Of a stretch of 64,000 bases of DNA, positions 25,317 to 33,916 are shown piece after piece (position 1 is the first letter of the stretch; every line of letters starts with the position of its first letter). Origin of the DNA: Nonomuraea gerenzanensis (GTDB lineage: Bacteria; Actinomycetota; Actinomycetes; Streptosporangiales; Streptosporangiaceae); NCBI RefSeq assembly GCF_020215645.1, contig NZ_CP084058.1, forward strand, positions 1,922,001 to 1,986,000, read 5' to 3'. The notes beneath the pieces are model-generated. The model had not been told where the DNA came from. It saw only the letters and a list, made by a program, of their open reading frames with translations, and did not search any database. The position numbers and the translations under genes are program-made.

Positions 25317-26141
25317 GTGGCGGACGGATATCACGGTGGGCTTGACGTGCTCCTGGATGGCCGGAGGCTGTCGCCCGTACAACGGAGGATCGCGCACTAT
25401 CTCAGCGAGCACCTGGACGAGGCCATCTTCCTGTCCAGCGTGGAGCTGGCCGAGCGGGCGGGGGTCAGCCAGCCCTCCGTGACCAGGTTCGCCATGGTGC
25501 TGGGTTTCGCCGGCTACCCCGAGCTGCGGCAGGCGTTGCGGCCGCTGGTGCTCGGGGGCGGCGTGGAGGCGCCGCAGGAGAGCCTGCTGCGCGGCGCCAT
25601 CGACTGCGAGATCCGCAACCTGGCGCTGGTCAGGGAGCGGCTGGCGGCGTTCCCGCTCAAGGAGCTGGGCGAGCAGCTCGCCGCCACCGAGCCGCTGCCC
25701 GTGCTCGGGCTGCGCGTCTCGTGCGGGCTGGCCACCACGTTCGCCTACTACGCCCGCCGCATCCACCCCGACGTGCGGCTGCTCACCCACGGCGGCTCCG
25801 AGCTGATCGACGGGCTGCACGCGGCCCGCCGGGCCGGCGCGGAGTGGGTGGTGGCCGTGGTGCTGCCGCGCTATCCGGCGGAGGTGCTGCAGGGGCTGGA
25901 GTACGCGGAGAAGCTCGGGCTCAGGGTGGCCGCCATCACCGACAAGGCGGACTTCCCCGCCGAGATCGTGCTGGACGCGCCCGTGGGGGACCGGCTCGTG
26001 TTCGACTCGCACGCGGCGCCGCTGGCGCTGGCCATGGCCCTGGTGGAGGCCATGGCCGACGCGGCGCCGCTGCGCACCCAGGCCAGGCTCGACGAGTACG
26101 AGCGGATGACCGAGGAGACCGGCACGTTCCTGCCCGGGTGA
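25317..26141 (+). CDS. RpiR-family regulator, likely hut regulator
   Basis: 274 aa. The N-terminal HTH of RpiR type (about 15-80: LSPVQRRIAHYLSEHLDEA, then AERAGVSQPSVTRFAMVLGF) is followed by an SIS-like sensor domain (about 120-265; VLGLRVSCGLATTFAYYARR, WVVAVVLPRYPAEVLQGLEY). RpiR proteins usually sense phosphosugars through SIS. In a histidine operon the effector may instead be urocanate or a related acid. The GTG at 25317 has GGAGG upstream. It lies 46 bp after hutU and is the best candidate to bind the two matching palindromes. Confidence 0.88.
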   Translation: MADGYHGGLDVLLDGRRLSPVQRRIAHYLSEHLDEAIFLSSVELAERAGVSQPSVTRFAMVLGFAGYPELRQALRPLVLGGGVEAPQESLLRGAIDCEIRNLALVRERLAAFPLKELGEQLAATEPLPVLGLRVSCGLATTFAYYARRIHPDVRLLTHGGSELIDGLHAARRAGAEWVVAVVLPRYPAEVLQGLEYAEKLGLRVAAITDKADFPAEIVLDAPVGDRLVFDSHAAPLALAMALVEAMADAAPLRTQARLDEYERMTEETGTFLPG

Positions 26142-26173
26142 TCCCCGCGATCACGGCCCCTAAGCTTCGTCCT

Positions 26174-26860
26174 ATGACTGATCGACCGAAGGCGCTGGTC
26201 ACCGGCGCCTCCAAGGGTGTCGGCGCGGCCGTCGCCAGAGCCCTGGCCCCGACCCACGACGTGCTCCTCGGCGGCAGGGACGAAACCTCGCTGGCGGCGC
26301 TGGCCGCCGAGCTGCCCGGCTCCCGGCCCTGGCCGGTGGAGCTGACCCGGGTCACGGCGGCCGACGTCGAGGGCATCGAGCGGCTCGACGTCCTCGTGCA
26401 CAGCGCCGGGGTGAGCGTGCTGGGCCGCATCGCCGACCAGCCCGCCGAGGTGTGGCGGCGGACCATGGAGGTCAACGTCGTCGCGGTCGCCGAGCTGACC
26501 CGGCTGCTGCTGCCCGCGCTGCGTGCCGCCGCCGGCCACGTGGTGTGCGTCAACTCGGGCTCGGGGCAGCGGGCCAACCCCGACTGGGCGTCGTACGCGG
26601 CCAGCAAGTTCGCCCTCAAGGCGTTCGCCGACGCGCTGCGGCTGGAGGAGCCCGCGCTGCGGGTCACCACCGTCTACCCGGGCCGCACGGCCACCGACAT
26701 GCAGCGCCAGGTGCGCGCCTTCGAAGGAGGCGAGTTCGAGCCGGAGAAGTACCTCCGGCCGGAGACCGTCGCCAGGGCGGTGCTGGCCGTCGTCACGGCC
26801 GGGCCCGACGCGCACCTCACCGAGCTGACCCTGCGGCCCAGAGGAGGGCCGGTGAACTGA
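26174..26860 (+). CDS. Short-chain dehydrogenase within the hut cluster
   Basis: 228-aa SDR. The cofactor motif TGASKGVG (about 10-17), HSAGVSV (NNAG position), catalytic Ser in VCVNSGSGQRANPDW and YAASKFALKAFADALR with Tyr/Lys are all present. It is shorter than typical (~250) but complete. Its role in histidine use is not evident; it may be a passenger gene. The next gene starts 32 bp later behind its own operator, so transcription may be separable. Confidence 0.88.
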   Translation: MTDRPKALVTGASKGVGAAVARALAPTHDVLLGGRDETSLAALAAELPGSRPWPVELTRVTAADVEGIERLDVLVHSAGVSVLGRIADQPAEVWRRTMEVNVVAVAELTRLLLPALRAAAGHVVCVNSGSGQRANPDWASYAASKFALKAFADALRLEEPALRVTTVYPGRTATDMQRQVRAFEGGEFEPEKYLRPETVARAVLAVVTAGPDAHLTELTLRPRGGPVN

Positions 26861-26861
26861 G

Positions 26862-26879
26862 GTGAATGGATCCATTCAC
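26862..26879. promoter_or_regulatory. hut operator 2 (perfect 18-bp palindrome)
   Basis: GTGAATGGATCCATTCAC is a perfect palindrome ending 13 bp before the M20 hydrolase ATG (26893). TAGAGT (26880-26885) directly abuts it as a -10 candidate, eight bases from the ATG, and there is no ribosome site. This suggests a leaderless transcript with the operator filling the -35/-10 spacer, a classic repressor position. Confidence 0.75.
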
Positions 26880-26892
26880 TAGAGTTGGCTCC

Positions 26893-28059
26893 ATGCTTGA
26901 GCCACTCGCGCACCTGGGACGAGATCCGAAGACCGGCGGTTACCTCCGCGACGCGTGGTCGAAAGCCGATCTGGAGCTGCGGGAGTGGTTCCGGGGCGAG
27001 GCCGCGCGGCGCGGCCTCGCCCTGCGCGAGGACCGCAACGGCAACCTCTGGGCCTGGTGGGGCGACCCGTCGCCGGAGCGGCCCGGCGTCGTCACCGGCA
27101 GCCACCTCGACTCCGTACGGCAGGGCGGCGCGTACGACGGCCCGCTCGGCGTGGTGTCGGCCTTCGCCGCCCTCGACCTGCTCCGCCGGCGGGGCGTGAC
27201 GCCGTCCGTGCCCGTGGGCGTTGCCTGCTTCAGCGACGAGGAGGGCGCCAGGTTCGGCGTGCCGTGCGTGGGCTCGCGGCTGCTCACCGGGGTGCTGCCG
27301 CCGGAGCGGGCGCTCGCGCTCACCGACGACGACGGCGACACCCTGGCCGACGTGCTGAAGCGGGCCGGGCGCGAGCCGCACCTGCTCGGCCGCGACGACG
27401 AGACGCTGGCCGCCGTCGGCACGTTCGTCGAGCTGCACGTCGAGCAGGGCCGCGGGCTCGTCACCGAGGGCCGTCCCGTGGGCGTGGCCGAGGCGATCTG
27501 GCCGCACGGGCGGTGGCGCTTCGACTTCCGCGGGCGGGCCGACCACGCGGGCACCACCAGGCTGGCCGACCGTGACGACCCGATGCTGCCGCTGGCCCGC
27601 ATGGTGCTGGCCGCCCGCGAGTCCGCCGGGCGGCGCGGGGTGGTGGCCACGGTGGGCAAGCTGCGCGTCTCGCCCGGCAACGCCAACGCCATCCCCGGCC
27701 TGGTCTCGGCCTGGCTCGACGCGCGCGGCGCGGACGAGCGCGAGGTGCGGGCCCTGGTGGCCGAGCTGTCCCAGGACGCGGAGGTGCGCGAGGAGTCGTG
27801 GACCCCGGTCGTCACCTTCGACCCGGCGCTGCGGGACCGGATCGCGCGGGCCGCCGGGGGCGACACGCCCGCGCCGATCCTGCCCACGGGCGCCGGGCAC
27901 GACGCCGGAATCCTCGCCGCGGCGGGCGTCCCGAGCGCGATGTTGTTCGTCAGAAACCCCACGGGCGTGTCCCATTCCCCCGGCGAGCACGCCGAGCGGG
28001 CAGACTGCGAGGCGGGAGTCGTGGCACTCGCGGACGTGCTGGAGGAGCTGTGTCGCTGA
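26893..28059 (+). CDS. M20-family amidohydrolase (allantoate/N-carbamoyl amino acid hydrolase type)
   Basis: 388-aa dizinc peptidase-family hydrolase. Metal-site motifs include [42 protein letters not shown] and [13 protein letters not shown]; the dimerisation/lid domain has [16 protein letters not shown]. Family members cleave N-carbamoyl or ureido groups from amino acids. Here it lies directly before and overlaps hutF, behind a hut operator. hutF makes N-formylglutamate, and no hutG-type deformylase is present in the window. This gene is therefore a candidate N-formylglutamate hydrolase (inference). Confidence 0.9.
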   Translation: MLEPLAHLGRDPKTGGYLRDAWSKADLELREWFRGEAARRGLALREDRNGNLWAWWGDPSPERPGVVTGSHLDSVRQGGAYDGPLGVVSAFAALDLLRRRGVTPSVPVGVACFSDEEGARFGVPCVGSRLLTGVLPPERALALTDDDGDTLADVLKRAGREPHLLGRDDETLAAVGTFVELHVEQGRGLVTEGRPVGVAEAIWPHGRWRFDFRGRADHAGTTRLADRDDPMLPLARMVLAARESAGRRGVVATVGKLRVSPGNANAIPGLVSAWLDARGADEREVRALVAELSQDAEVREESWTPVVTFDPALRDRIARAAGGDTPAPILPTGAGHDAGILAAAGVPSAMLFVRNPTGVSHSPGEHAERADCEAGVVALADVLEELCR

Positions 28060-29375
28060 CCTACTGGTGCGAGCGGGCCTGGCTGCCCGACGGGGTCGCC
28101 GACGACGTGCTCGTCGAGATCGACGGCGCCAGGATCACCCGCATCGACCAGGGCCCGCCTGGATCGGCCGAACGCCTGCCGGGGCTGACGATCCCCGGCC
28201 TGGCCAACGCCCACTCCCACGCCTTCCACCGGGCGTTGCGCGGCGCCACCCAGCGCGGCGCGGGCGACTTCTGGACCTGGCGCGAGCACATGTACGAGGT
28301 GGCCGCCCGCCTCGACCCGCACTCCTACCAGCGCCTGGCCACGGCGGTCTACGCCGAGATGGCGCTGGCGGGCATCACGTGCGTGGGCGAGTTCCACTAC
28401 CTGCACCACGACCAGGGCGGGCGGCCGTACCGCGACGACCCGAACGCGATGGGCCACGCCCTCATCCGCGCGGCCCGCGCCGCCGGCCTGCGCATCGCGC
28501 TGCTCGACACCTGCTACCTCTCGGGCGGCATCGGCGTGCCCCTGTCCGAGGTGCAGCTCCGCTTCAGCGACGGCGACTCCGAGCGCTGGGCGGCCAGGGC
28601 CGGGCTGCTGGCGGCGGCCTACGAGGGGCAGCCCGACGTGGAGATCGGCGCGGCCATCCACTCCGTACGCGCGGTGCCTCCCGACCAGATGCCGGTCGTG
28701 GCCGACTTCTCCCACCGGCACGCGGCGCCGCTGCACATGCACGTCTCCGAGCAGCGGGCGGAGAACACGGCCTGCGTGGAGAGGTACGCGGCCACCCCCG
28801 TGCAGGTGCTGCACGAACGCGGGGCGCTCGGCCCGCGCTCGACCGCCGTGCACGCCACCCACCTGACCGACGTGGACATCGAGCTGCTCGGCCAGTCGGG
28901 CACCTACATCTGCATGTGCCCCACCACCGAACGCGACCTCGCCGACGGCATCGGCCCCGCCAGGGCGGCGGCCGACCGGGGCGCGCAGCTCACGCTGGGC
29001 TCCGACAGCCACGCCATGATCGACCTGTTCGAGGAGGCCAGGGCCATGGAGCTGAACGAGCGGCTGGCCAGCAGGAGGCGCGGCCACTGGCCCGCCGCCG
29101 ACCTGCTCGCCGCCGCCGCGGGCACGGGCCACACCTCGCTCGGCTTCCCCGACGCCGGCCTGCTCGTGCCCGGCGCGTGGGCCGACCTGGTGTCGGTGCG
29201 GCTGGATTCCGTACGTACGGCGGGCACGTCGGGGCTGGAGGCCGTGGTGTTCGCGGCGACGGCGGCCGACGTGCACTCCGTGGTGTCCGGCGGGCGGCGG
29301 GTGGTCGCGCAGGGCAGGCACGTGCTGGGCGACGTCGCCGCCCTGCTGACCGAAGCGATCGAGGAGCTGCGATGA
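28050..29375 (+). CDS. hutF: Formimidoylglutamate deiminase
   Basis: 441-aa amidohydrolase-superfamily enzyme releasing ammonia from N-formimidoyl-L-glutamate to give N-formylglutamate. Markers are [20 protein letters not shown] (HxH metal motif), the HutF-specific [38 protein letters not shown] and [18 protein letters not shown]. The GTG start at 28050 has GGAGGAG upstream and overlaps the M20 stop by 10 bp. It ends in a 4-bp overlap with hutI. Confidence 0.95.
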   Translation: MSLTYWCERAWLPDGVADDVLVEIDGARITRIDQGPPGSAERLPGLTIPGLANAHSHAFHRALRGATQRGAGDFWTWREHMYEVAARLDPHSYQRLATAVYAEMALAGITCVGEFHYLHHDQGGRPYRDDPNAMGHALIRAARAAGLRIALLDTCYLSGGIGVPLSEVQLRFSDGDSERWAARAGLLAAAYEGQPDVEIGAAIHSVRAVPPDQMPVVADFSHRHAAPLHMHVSEQRAENTACVERYAATPVQVLHERGALGPRSTAVHATHLTDVDIELLGQSGTYICMCPTTERDLADGIGPARAAADRGAQLTLGSDSHAMIDLFEEARAMELNERLASRRRGHWPAADLLAAAAGTGHTSLGFPDAGLLVPGAWADLVSVRLDSVRTAGTSGLEAVVFAATAADVHSVVSGGRRVVAQGRHVLGDVAALLTEAIEELR

Positions 29376-30526
29376 CCACGACCACCACCACGCTGATCGA
29401 CCGGATCGGGCTGCTCTACACCGGCGACCCGGAGCGCGAGGAGCTCGCCGACGCCGCGCTCGTCATCGAGGACGGCCTGATCGCCTGGGCAGGCCCGGCC
29501 GCCGAGGCGCCCGCCGCCGACGAGCGCGTGGACGCGGCGGGCCGGGCGGTGATCCCCGGCTTCGTGGACAGCCACGCCCACCTGATCTTCGCCGGTGACC
29601 GGACGGCCGAGTTCCAGGCCCGCATGTCCGGAGAGCCGTACACCGGGGGCGGCATCAGGACCACGGTCGCCGCCACCCGCGAGGCCGGCGAGGCCGAGCT
29701 GGCCACGCACGCCTTCTCCCTGGTACGCGAGATGCGCGCGCAGGGCACCACCACCGTCGAGATCAAGAGCGGCTACGGCCTGTCGATCGAGCACGAGCGG
29801 CGCTCGCTGGAGATCGCCACCACGCTCACCGACGAGACCACCTTCCTGGGCGCGCACGTGGTGCCGGCGGACATGGACACCGACGCCTACGTCCGGCTCG
29901 TGGCGGGGGAGATGCTGGAGGCGTGCGCCCCGTACGCCAAGTGGGTGGACGTGTTCTGCGAGCGGGGCGCGTTCGACGGCGACCAGACGCGGGAGATCCT
30001 GTCCGCCGGGCAGAAGGCGGGGCTCGGGGTGCGCGTGCACGCCAACCAGCTCTCCGAGGGCCCCGGCGTGCGCATCGCGTGCGAGCTGGGCGCCGCCTCC
30101 GCCGACCACTGCACCCACCTGAGCGCCGCCGACGTGGACGCGCTCGCCTCGTCGGGGACGGTGGCCACGCTGCTGCCCGGAGCCGAGTTCTCCACGCGGT
30201 CGCCGTATCCCGACGCGCGGCGGCTGCTCGACGCAGGGGTGACCGTGGCGCTGGCCACCGACTGCAACCCCGGCTCGTCGTTCACCTCGTCGATGGCGTT
30301 CTGCGTGGCGCTGGCCGTGCGCGAGATGCGGATGACGCCGCTGGAGGCGATCAGGGCGGCCACGTACGGCGGGGCGCGCGCGCTGCGCCGTACGGACGTA
30401 GGCTGGTTGCGGCGCGGCACTCGCGCGGACCTCGTCATCCTCGATGCCCCCTCCTATGTCCATCTGGCTTACCGGCCCGGCGTTCCCCTCGTTCACCAGG
30501 TATTTCACGGCGGTCTCCTCCTTTAG
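29372..30526 (+). CDS. hutI: Imidazolonepropionase
   Basis: 384-aa metal-dependent hydrolase opening 4-imidazolone-5-propionate to N-formimidoylglutamate. Markers are [18 protein letters not shown] (HxH), [38 protein letters not shown] and [19 protein letters not shown]. The ATG overlaps the hutF stop (ATGA). The operon order M20-hutF-hutI suggests one transcript from operator 2. The stop codon sits in a small hairpin (TCCTCC-TTTA-GGAGGA, 30516-30531) that may help terminate. Confidence 0.96.
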   Translation: MTTTTTTLIDRIGLLYTGDPEREELADAALVIEDGLIAWAGPAAEAPAADERVDAAGRAVIPGFVDSHAHLIFAGDRTAEFQARMSGEPYTGGGIRTTVAATREAGEAELATHAFSLVREMRAQGTTTVEIKSGYGLSIEHERRSLEIATTLTDETTFLGAHVVPADMDTDAYVRLVAGEMLEACAPYAKWVDVFCERGAFDGDQTREILSAGQKAGLGVRVHANQLSEGPGVRIACELGAASADHCTHLSAADVDALASSGTVATLLPGAEFSTRSPYPDARRLLDAGVTVALATDCNPGSSFTSSMAFCVALAVREMRMTPLEAIRAATYGGARALRRTDVGWLRRGTRADLVILDAPSYVHLAYRPGVPLVHQVFHGGLLL

Positions 30527-30632
30527 GAGGACATCCAGAACCATCCCGCAGGCGTAGTTGTTGAGGGAATCTTTGCTTCTGGCCGGACGTTGGCCGGGTA
30601 TAGAACGCAGCTGCGGAACGAGGTGCCTGGGG

Positions 30633-31574
30633 ATGGCAAGGCCTACGGGGAGTCGCACGCAGGAGCAGCACGTCGCTGATCGCGATCTGCTGGGGACATA
30701 CCTGGCCGAGATCGGCCGGGTCCCGCTGCTCACGGCGGAGGAGGAGGTGGAGCTCGCCAAGCGGATCGAGGCGGGTCTCTTCGCGGAGCAGCTGCTCGAC
30801 AGCGGAGGCTCGGAGCCGCGGATCGGGGACGCGGCCGACGAGGAGCTGGAGCGCCTGGCCATCTCGGGCCAGCGGGCGAAGGAGGAGTTCATCCAGGCCA
30901 ACCTGCGCCTCGTGGTGGCGGTGGCCAGGAAGTACTCAGGGCGCGGGATGCCGCTGATCGACCTGGTCCAGGAAGGGAACCTGGGCCTGGTGCGCGCGGT
31001 GGAGAAGTTCGACTACCGCCGGGGATACAAGTTCTCCACCTACGCGACGTGGTGGATCAGGCAGTCGGTGGGGCGGGCCATCCACGAGCAGGCCCGGCCG
31101 GTGCGCCTGCCGACGCACGCCGGGGAGCAGATGACCCGGCTGATGCGGGTGCGGCGCGACCTGCTGGCGGAGTTCGACGCCGAGCCCACCGACGACGATC
31201 TCGCCGAGATCCTCGACCTGCCGATCGAGCGGGTGCGGGAGCTGCGGCGCTGGGCGTCCGACCCGGTCTCGCTCCAGCTCGGGGTGGGCGACGAGGACGA
31301 GACGGAGCTCGGCGACATGATCGCCGATGAGACGTGGGCCGATCCCGAGCAGCAGGCGATCGACATCCTGGAGCGGGAGCGGCTCGACCAGTGGCTCACC
31401 GGGCTCGAAGGCGTCACCAGCGAGATGCTGCGGTGGCGGTACGGTTTGGTGGACGGGCGCGAGCACACGCTGACGGAGGTGGGCGAGCGCTACGGCATCG
31501 GCCGTGACCGGGCCCGCCGGATCGAGCGTGACGCGCTGGCGCGGCTGCGCAAGATGGCCACCGCGGCTGCCTGA
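30633..31574 (+). CDS. Group 2 sigma-70 factor (HrdB family)
   Basis: 313-aa sigma factor. Region 1.2 is near DLLGTYLAEIGRVPLLTAEE, region 2 in FIQANLRLVVAVARKYSGRG and YKFSTYATWWIRQSVGRAI (2.3/2.4), region 3 in LPTHAGEQMTRL, and region 4 in LTEVGERYGIGRDRARRIER. It lacks the long N-terminal acidic extension of the principal sigma factor, so it is a non-essential HrdB paralogue of SigB/HrdC/D type. The ATG at 30633 is the first credible start, and TATAGA (30600-30605) is a -10 candidate. It ends at a large hairpin shared with a convergent TetR gene. Confidence 0.93.
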   Translation: MARPTGSRTQEQHVADRDLLGTYLAEIGRVPLLTAEEEVELAKRIEAGLFAEQLLDSGGSEPRIGDAADEELERLAISGQRAKEEFIQANLRLVVAVARKYSGRGMPLIDLVQEGNLGLVRAVEKFDYRRGYKFSTYATWWIRQSVGRAIHEQARPVRLPTHAGEQMTRLMRVRRDLLAEFDAEPTDDDLAEILDLPIERVRELRRWASDPVSLQLGVGDEDETELGDMIADETWADPEQQAIDILERERLDQWLTGLEGVTSEMLRWRYGLVDGREHTLTEVGERYGIGRDRARRIERDALARLRKMATAAA

Positions 31575-31581
31575 GCTTTTC

Positions 31582-31636
31582 CGACGGGCTGTCGCCGACG
31601 CACCTGGGGAGGTGGCGCGTCGGCGGCGGCCCGTCG
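31582..31636. terminator. Large compound hairpin between convergent genes
   Basis: CGACGGGC and CGCCGACGC (31582-31601) pair with GCGTCGGCG and GCCCGTCG (31617-31636), and an inner CACCT/AGGTG stem (31601-31614) caps it. It starts 7 bp after the sigma-factor stop and ends 25 bp from the TetR stop, so it can stop transcription from both sides. Confidence 0.7.
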
Positions 31637-31661
31637 TTCGTTCCAGCGCATGGTGCTCGCG

Positions 31662-32231
31662 TCAGTCGGTGCGTAGGAGGCGGCGCAGGAACTCCTCGAC
31701 GGCCGCCTCCGCCGTGGCGTGATCGCCGCCCCTGGCCACCAGCAGCGCGCTCTCGTTGATCGCCGCCAGCAGCATGTGCGCGTGCAGGTCGAGGAACTCC
31801 TCCCGCACCGCCTTCGTGGCCGCCAGCGCCGACTTCAGCATGCCGAACGAGTAGCGCTCCTCCAGCGCCCGCCACCGCTCCCAGCCCAGCACCGCCGGCG
31901 CGTCGATGAGCACGATGCGCTGCACGACCGGGTCGCCGGCGAGCCGGATCCAGGTGCGGATGCCGATGCGCAGGGCCGCCTCCGGGCTGCCCGCGCCGCG
32001 GACCGCCTCCACGATCTTGGCGCCCACGGCGGCCTCCGTGCCTTCCAGCACGGCCTCGAACAGGGCGTCCTTGCCGGCGTAGTGGTGGTAGAGCGCCCCC
32101 CTGCTCAGCCCCGACTCCTGCAGCACCGTCTCGATCGAGGTGTCGTCGTATCCGCGTTCGGCGAACAGCCGCGTGGCGATGGTCAGGACCCTGTCGCGGG
32201 TGGCCGCGCCGCGTTCCGCCTTGAGGTTCAT
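31662..32231 (-). CDS. TetR-family regulator
   Basis: 189 aa. The HTH is near residues 10-55 (RDRVLTIATRLFAERGYDDT, then LQESGLSRGALYHHYAGKDA). A helical ligand domain follows, with PVVQRIVLIDAPAVLGWERW, typical of a common actinobacterial TetR subgroup. The ATG at 32231 is chosen; upstream GTG and TTG codons to 32249 would place coding close to the operator. It is divergent from an alpha/beta hydrolase, with two symmetric sites in the 79-bp gap, so it probably represses itself and the hydrolase. Confidence 0.92.
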   Translation of the reverse strand: MNLKAERGAATRDRVLTIATRLFAERGYDDTSIETVLQESGLSRGALYHHYAGKDALFEAVLEGTEAAVGAKIVEAVRGAGSPEAALRIGIRTWIRLAGDPVVQRIVLIDAPAVLGWERWRALEERYSFGMLKSALAATKAVREEFLDLHAHMLLAAINESALLVARGGDHATAEAAVEEFLRRLLRTD

Positions 32232-32249
32232 GGACTCCACTGTAGACAA

Positions 32250-32291
32250 ACCGACTATCGGTCGGTAATTTCATAGACCGACAGTCGGTCT
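32250..32291. promoter_or_regulatory. Twin TetR operator sites
   Basis: ACCGAC-N5-GTCGGT (32250-32266) and AGACCGAC-A-GTCGGTCT (32275-32291) share the core ACCGAC/GTCGGT. They fill the gap between the TetR gene and the divergent hydrolase. The second is a perfect 8-bp-arm palindrome. Likely operator of the neighbouring TetR protein. Confidence 0.7.
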
Positions 32292-32310
32292 GTGAAAAGG
32301 CGGATCAACC

Positions 32311-33114
32311 ATGGACGGCATCACCTACGTGGACGAGGGGCAGGGGCGGGTGGCCCTGTTCGTGCACGGCGTCGGCACCGGCTCCCACCTGTGGCGCGAC
32401 GTCATCGGCGAGCTGCGCGGCGAGCGCCGCTGCGTGGCCATCGATCTCCCGCTGCACGGCGGCAGCGAGCCGCGCGCCGACCTGTCGATCCCGGCGCTGG
32501 CCGAGGCCGTGGAGGAGCTGTGCGAGCACCTCGGCCTCACCGGGATCGACCTCGTCGGCAACGACACCGGTGGCGCGGTGTGCCAGATCTTCGCCGTGCG
32601 GCACCGCGAGCGCCTGCGTACGCTCACCCTCACCAACTGCGACGTGCACACCAACACCCCGCCGGAGGCGTTCAGGCCCACCGTCGAGCTGGCCGCCAAG
32701 GGCGAGCTGGCCGGGCTGGCCGCGCTGCTGCTCGACCAGCCCGAGCTGCTGGTGCAGACGGCCTTCGGCGAGGGGTACGAGCGCATCGACGACCCGAAGG
32801 CGGTGGTGGAGGCCTACCTCAGGCCGATCCTGAGCAAGCCGGGCGGCGGGCGGGCGTTCGAGCGGCTGCTGGCCGCCATCGACGCCGAGGACCTGGTCGC
32901 CATCGAGCCGCGGCTCACCGTGCTGACCGTGCCGACGCTGCTGGTGTGGGGCACGGCCGACCCGTTCTTCGACCTGAGCTGGGCGCGCTGGCTGCGCGAA
33001 ACGATCCCGGGCGTCAGGGAGATCGTGGAGATCGAGGGCGGGCGGCTGTTCTTCCCCGAGGAGCGGGCCGCCGAGCTGGTGCCTCACCTGCGGCGGTTCT
33101 GGGCGCAGACGTGA
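32311..33114 (+). CDS. Alpha/beta hydrolase
   Basis: 267 aa. The oxyanion-hole motif is FVHGVGTGSHLW, and the nucleophile elbow reads LVGNDTGGAVCQ with Asp rather than Ser, as in haloalkane dehalogenases, epoxide hydrolases and related actinobacterial enzymes. The acid/base region is WGTADPFFDL. The base His is not obvious, since the C-terminus reads VPHLRRFW. Divergent from and probably controlled by the TetR gene. The substrate is unknown. Confidence 0.88.
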   Translation: MDGITYVDEGQGRVALFVHGVGTGSHLWRDVIGELRGERRCVAIDLPLHGGSEPRADLSIPALAEAVEELCEHLGLTGIDLVGNDTGGAVCQIFAVRHRERLRTLTLTNCDVHTNTPPEAFRPTVELAAKGELAGLAALLLDQPELLVQTAFGEGYERIDDPKAVVEAYLRPILSKPGGGRAFERLLAAIDAEDLVAIEPRLTVLTVPTLLVWGTADPFFDLSWARWLRETIPGVREIVEIEGGRLFFPEERAAELVPHLRRFWAQT

Positions 33115-33148
33115 GATCGTTTCCCGGCTCCGGCATAGGATCGGCGGC

Positions 33149-33910
33149 ATGCTGGTCGAGACGTTGCGTCGTTATCCGGTCAAATCCATGCTGGGGGAAG
33201 AGGTCGCCGAGAGCCGCGTCACTGAGCGCGGGCTCGACGGGGATCGGGTGCGGGCCGTGCTCGACGTCGCCACCGGCAAGATCGCCAGCGCCAAGAACCC
33301 CCGGCTCTGGCGCGGGCTGCTGACCGTCGAGGGCTCGCGGGTGCCGGGCGACGCGGAGCTGTCGGAGCTGCTCGGGCGCGAGGTCCGGCTGATCGACGTG
33401 CCGCCGGAGGGCGCCGAGCTGGAGCGGTCGGTGCCGGAGCAGGTGCTGGCCGAGGGCATCGAGGCCGAGGTGCCGCACACCATCACCACGATCGGCAGGG
33501 GCTCGCCCGCGGGCACGTTCTTCGACTTCGCGCCGATCCATCTGATCACGACGTCCACCGTCGAGCGGATCGGCGAGCTGAGCCCGCGCGGGCACGTCGA
33601 GGCGGTGCGTTACCGGCCGAACGTGGTGATCGCGACCGAGGCGGCCGGCTTCGTGGAGAACGACTGGGTGGGGCGGGAGCTGCACCTCGGCGAGGACGTG
33701 GTGCTGCACGTCATCGTGGCCAGCCCGCGCTGCGCGATCCCGACGCTGGCGCACGGGGCGCTGGAGCGCGACACCGAGGCGTTGCGGACGGTGTCCCGGC
33801 ACAACCGGGTCCCGGTCTTCGACCTGGAGCCGCAGGCCTGCGCGGGGGTGTACGCGCGGGTCCTGCGGCCCGGGGTCGTCAGGAAGGGCGACCTGGTGCG
33901 GCTCGCCTGA
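33149..33910 (+). CDS. MOSC-domain protein
   Basis: 253 aa. The N-terminal MOSC-N beta barrel starts LVETLRRYPVKSMLGEE (about 1-90). The MOSC domain follows (about 110-250: FFDFAPIHLITTSTVERI, then RYRPNVVIATEA and VVLHVIVASPRCAIPTLA with the conserved Cys). MOSC proteins handle sulfur transfer to molybdenum cofactor or reduce N-hydroxylated compounds. No molybdenum genes are nearby. It lies 34 bp after the hydrolase and 6 bp from a convergent stop. Confidence 0.92.
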   Translation: MLVETLRRYPVKSMLGEEVAESRVTERGLDGDRVRAVLDVATGKIASAKNPRLWRGLLTVEGSRVPGDAELSELLGREVRLIDVPPEGAELERSVPEQVLAEGIEAEVPHTITTIGRGSPAGTFFDFAPIHLITTSTVERIGELSPRGHVEAVRYRPNVVIATEAAGFVENDWVGRELHLGEDVVLHVIVASPRCAIPTLAHGALERDTEALRTVSRHNRVPVFDLEPQACAGVYARVLRPGVVRKGDLVRLA

Positions 33911-33916
33911 GCAGCC

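Noticed and set aside
26940..29321. 793-aa open frame antisense to the hut genes
   Set aside because: Shadow of high-GC codon bias: Arg/Ala/Gly/His-rich, no domain, fully antisense to well-supported genes.
27572..29370. N-terminal extension of hutI back to 27572
   Set aside because: The extension is in the wrong frame across hutF; hutI has a coupled ATG at 29372 and normal length from there.
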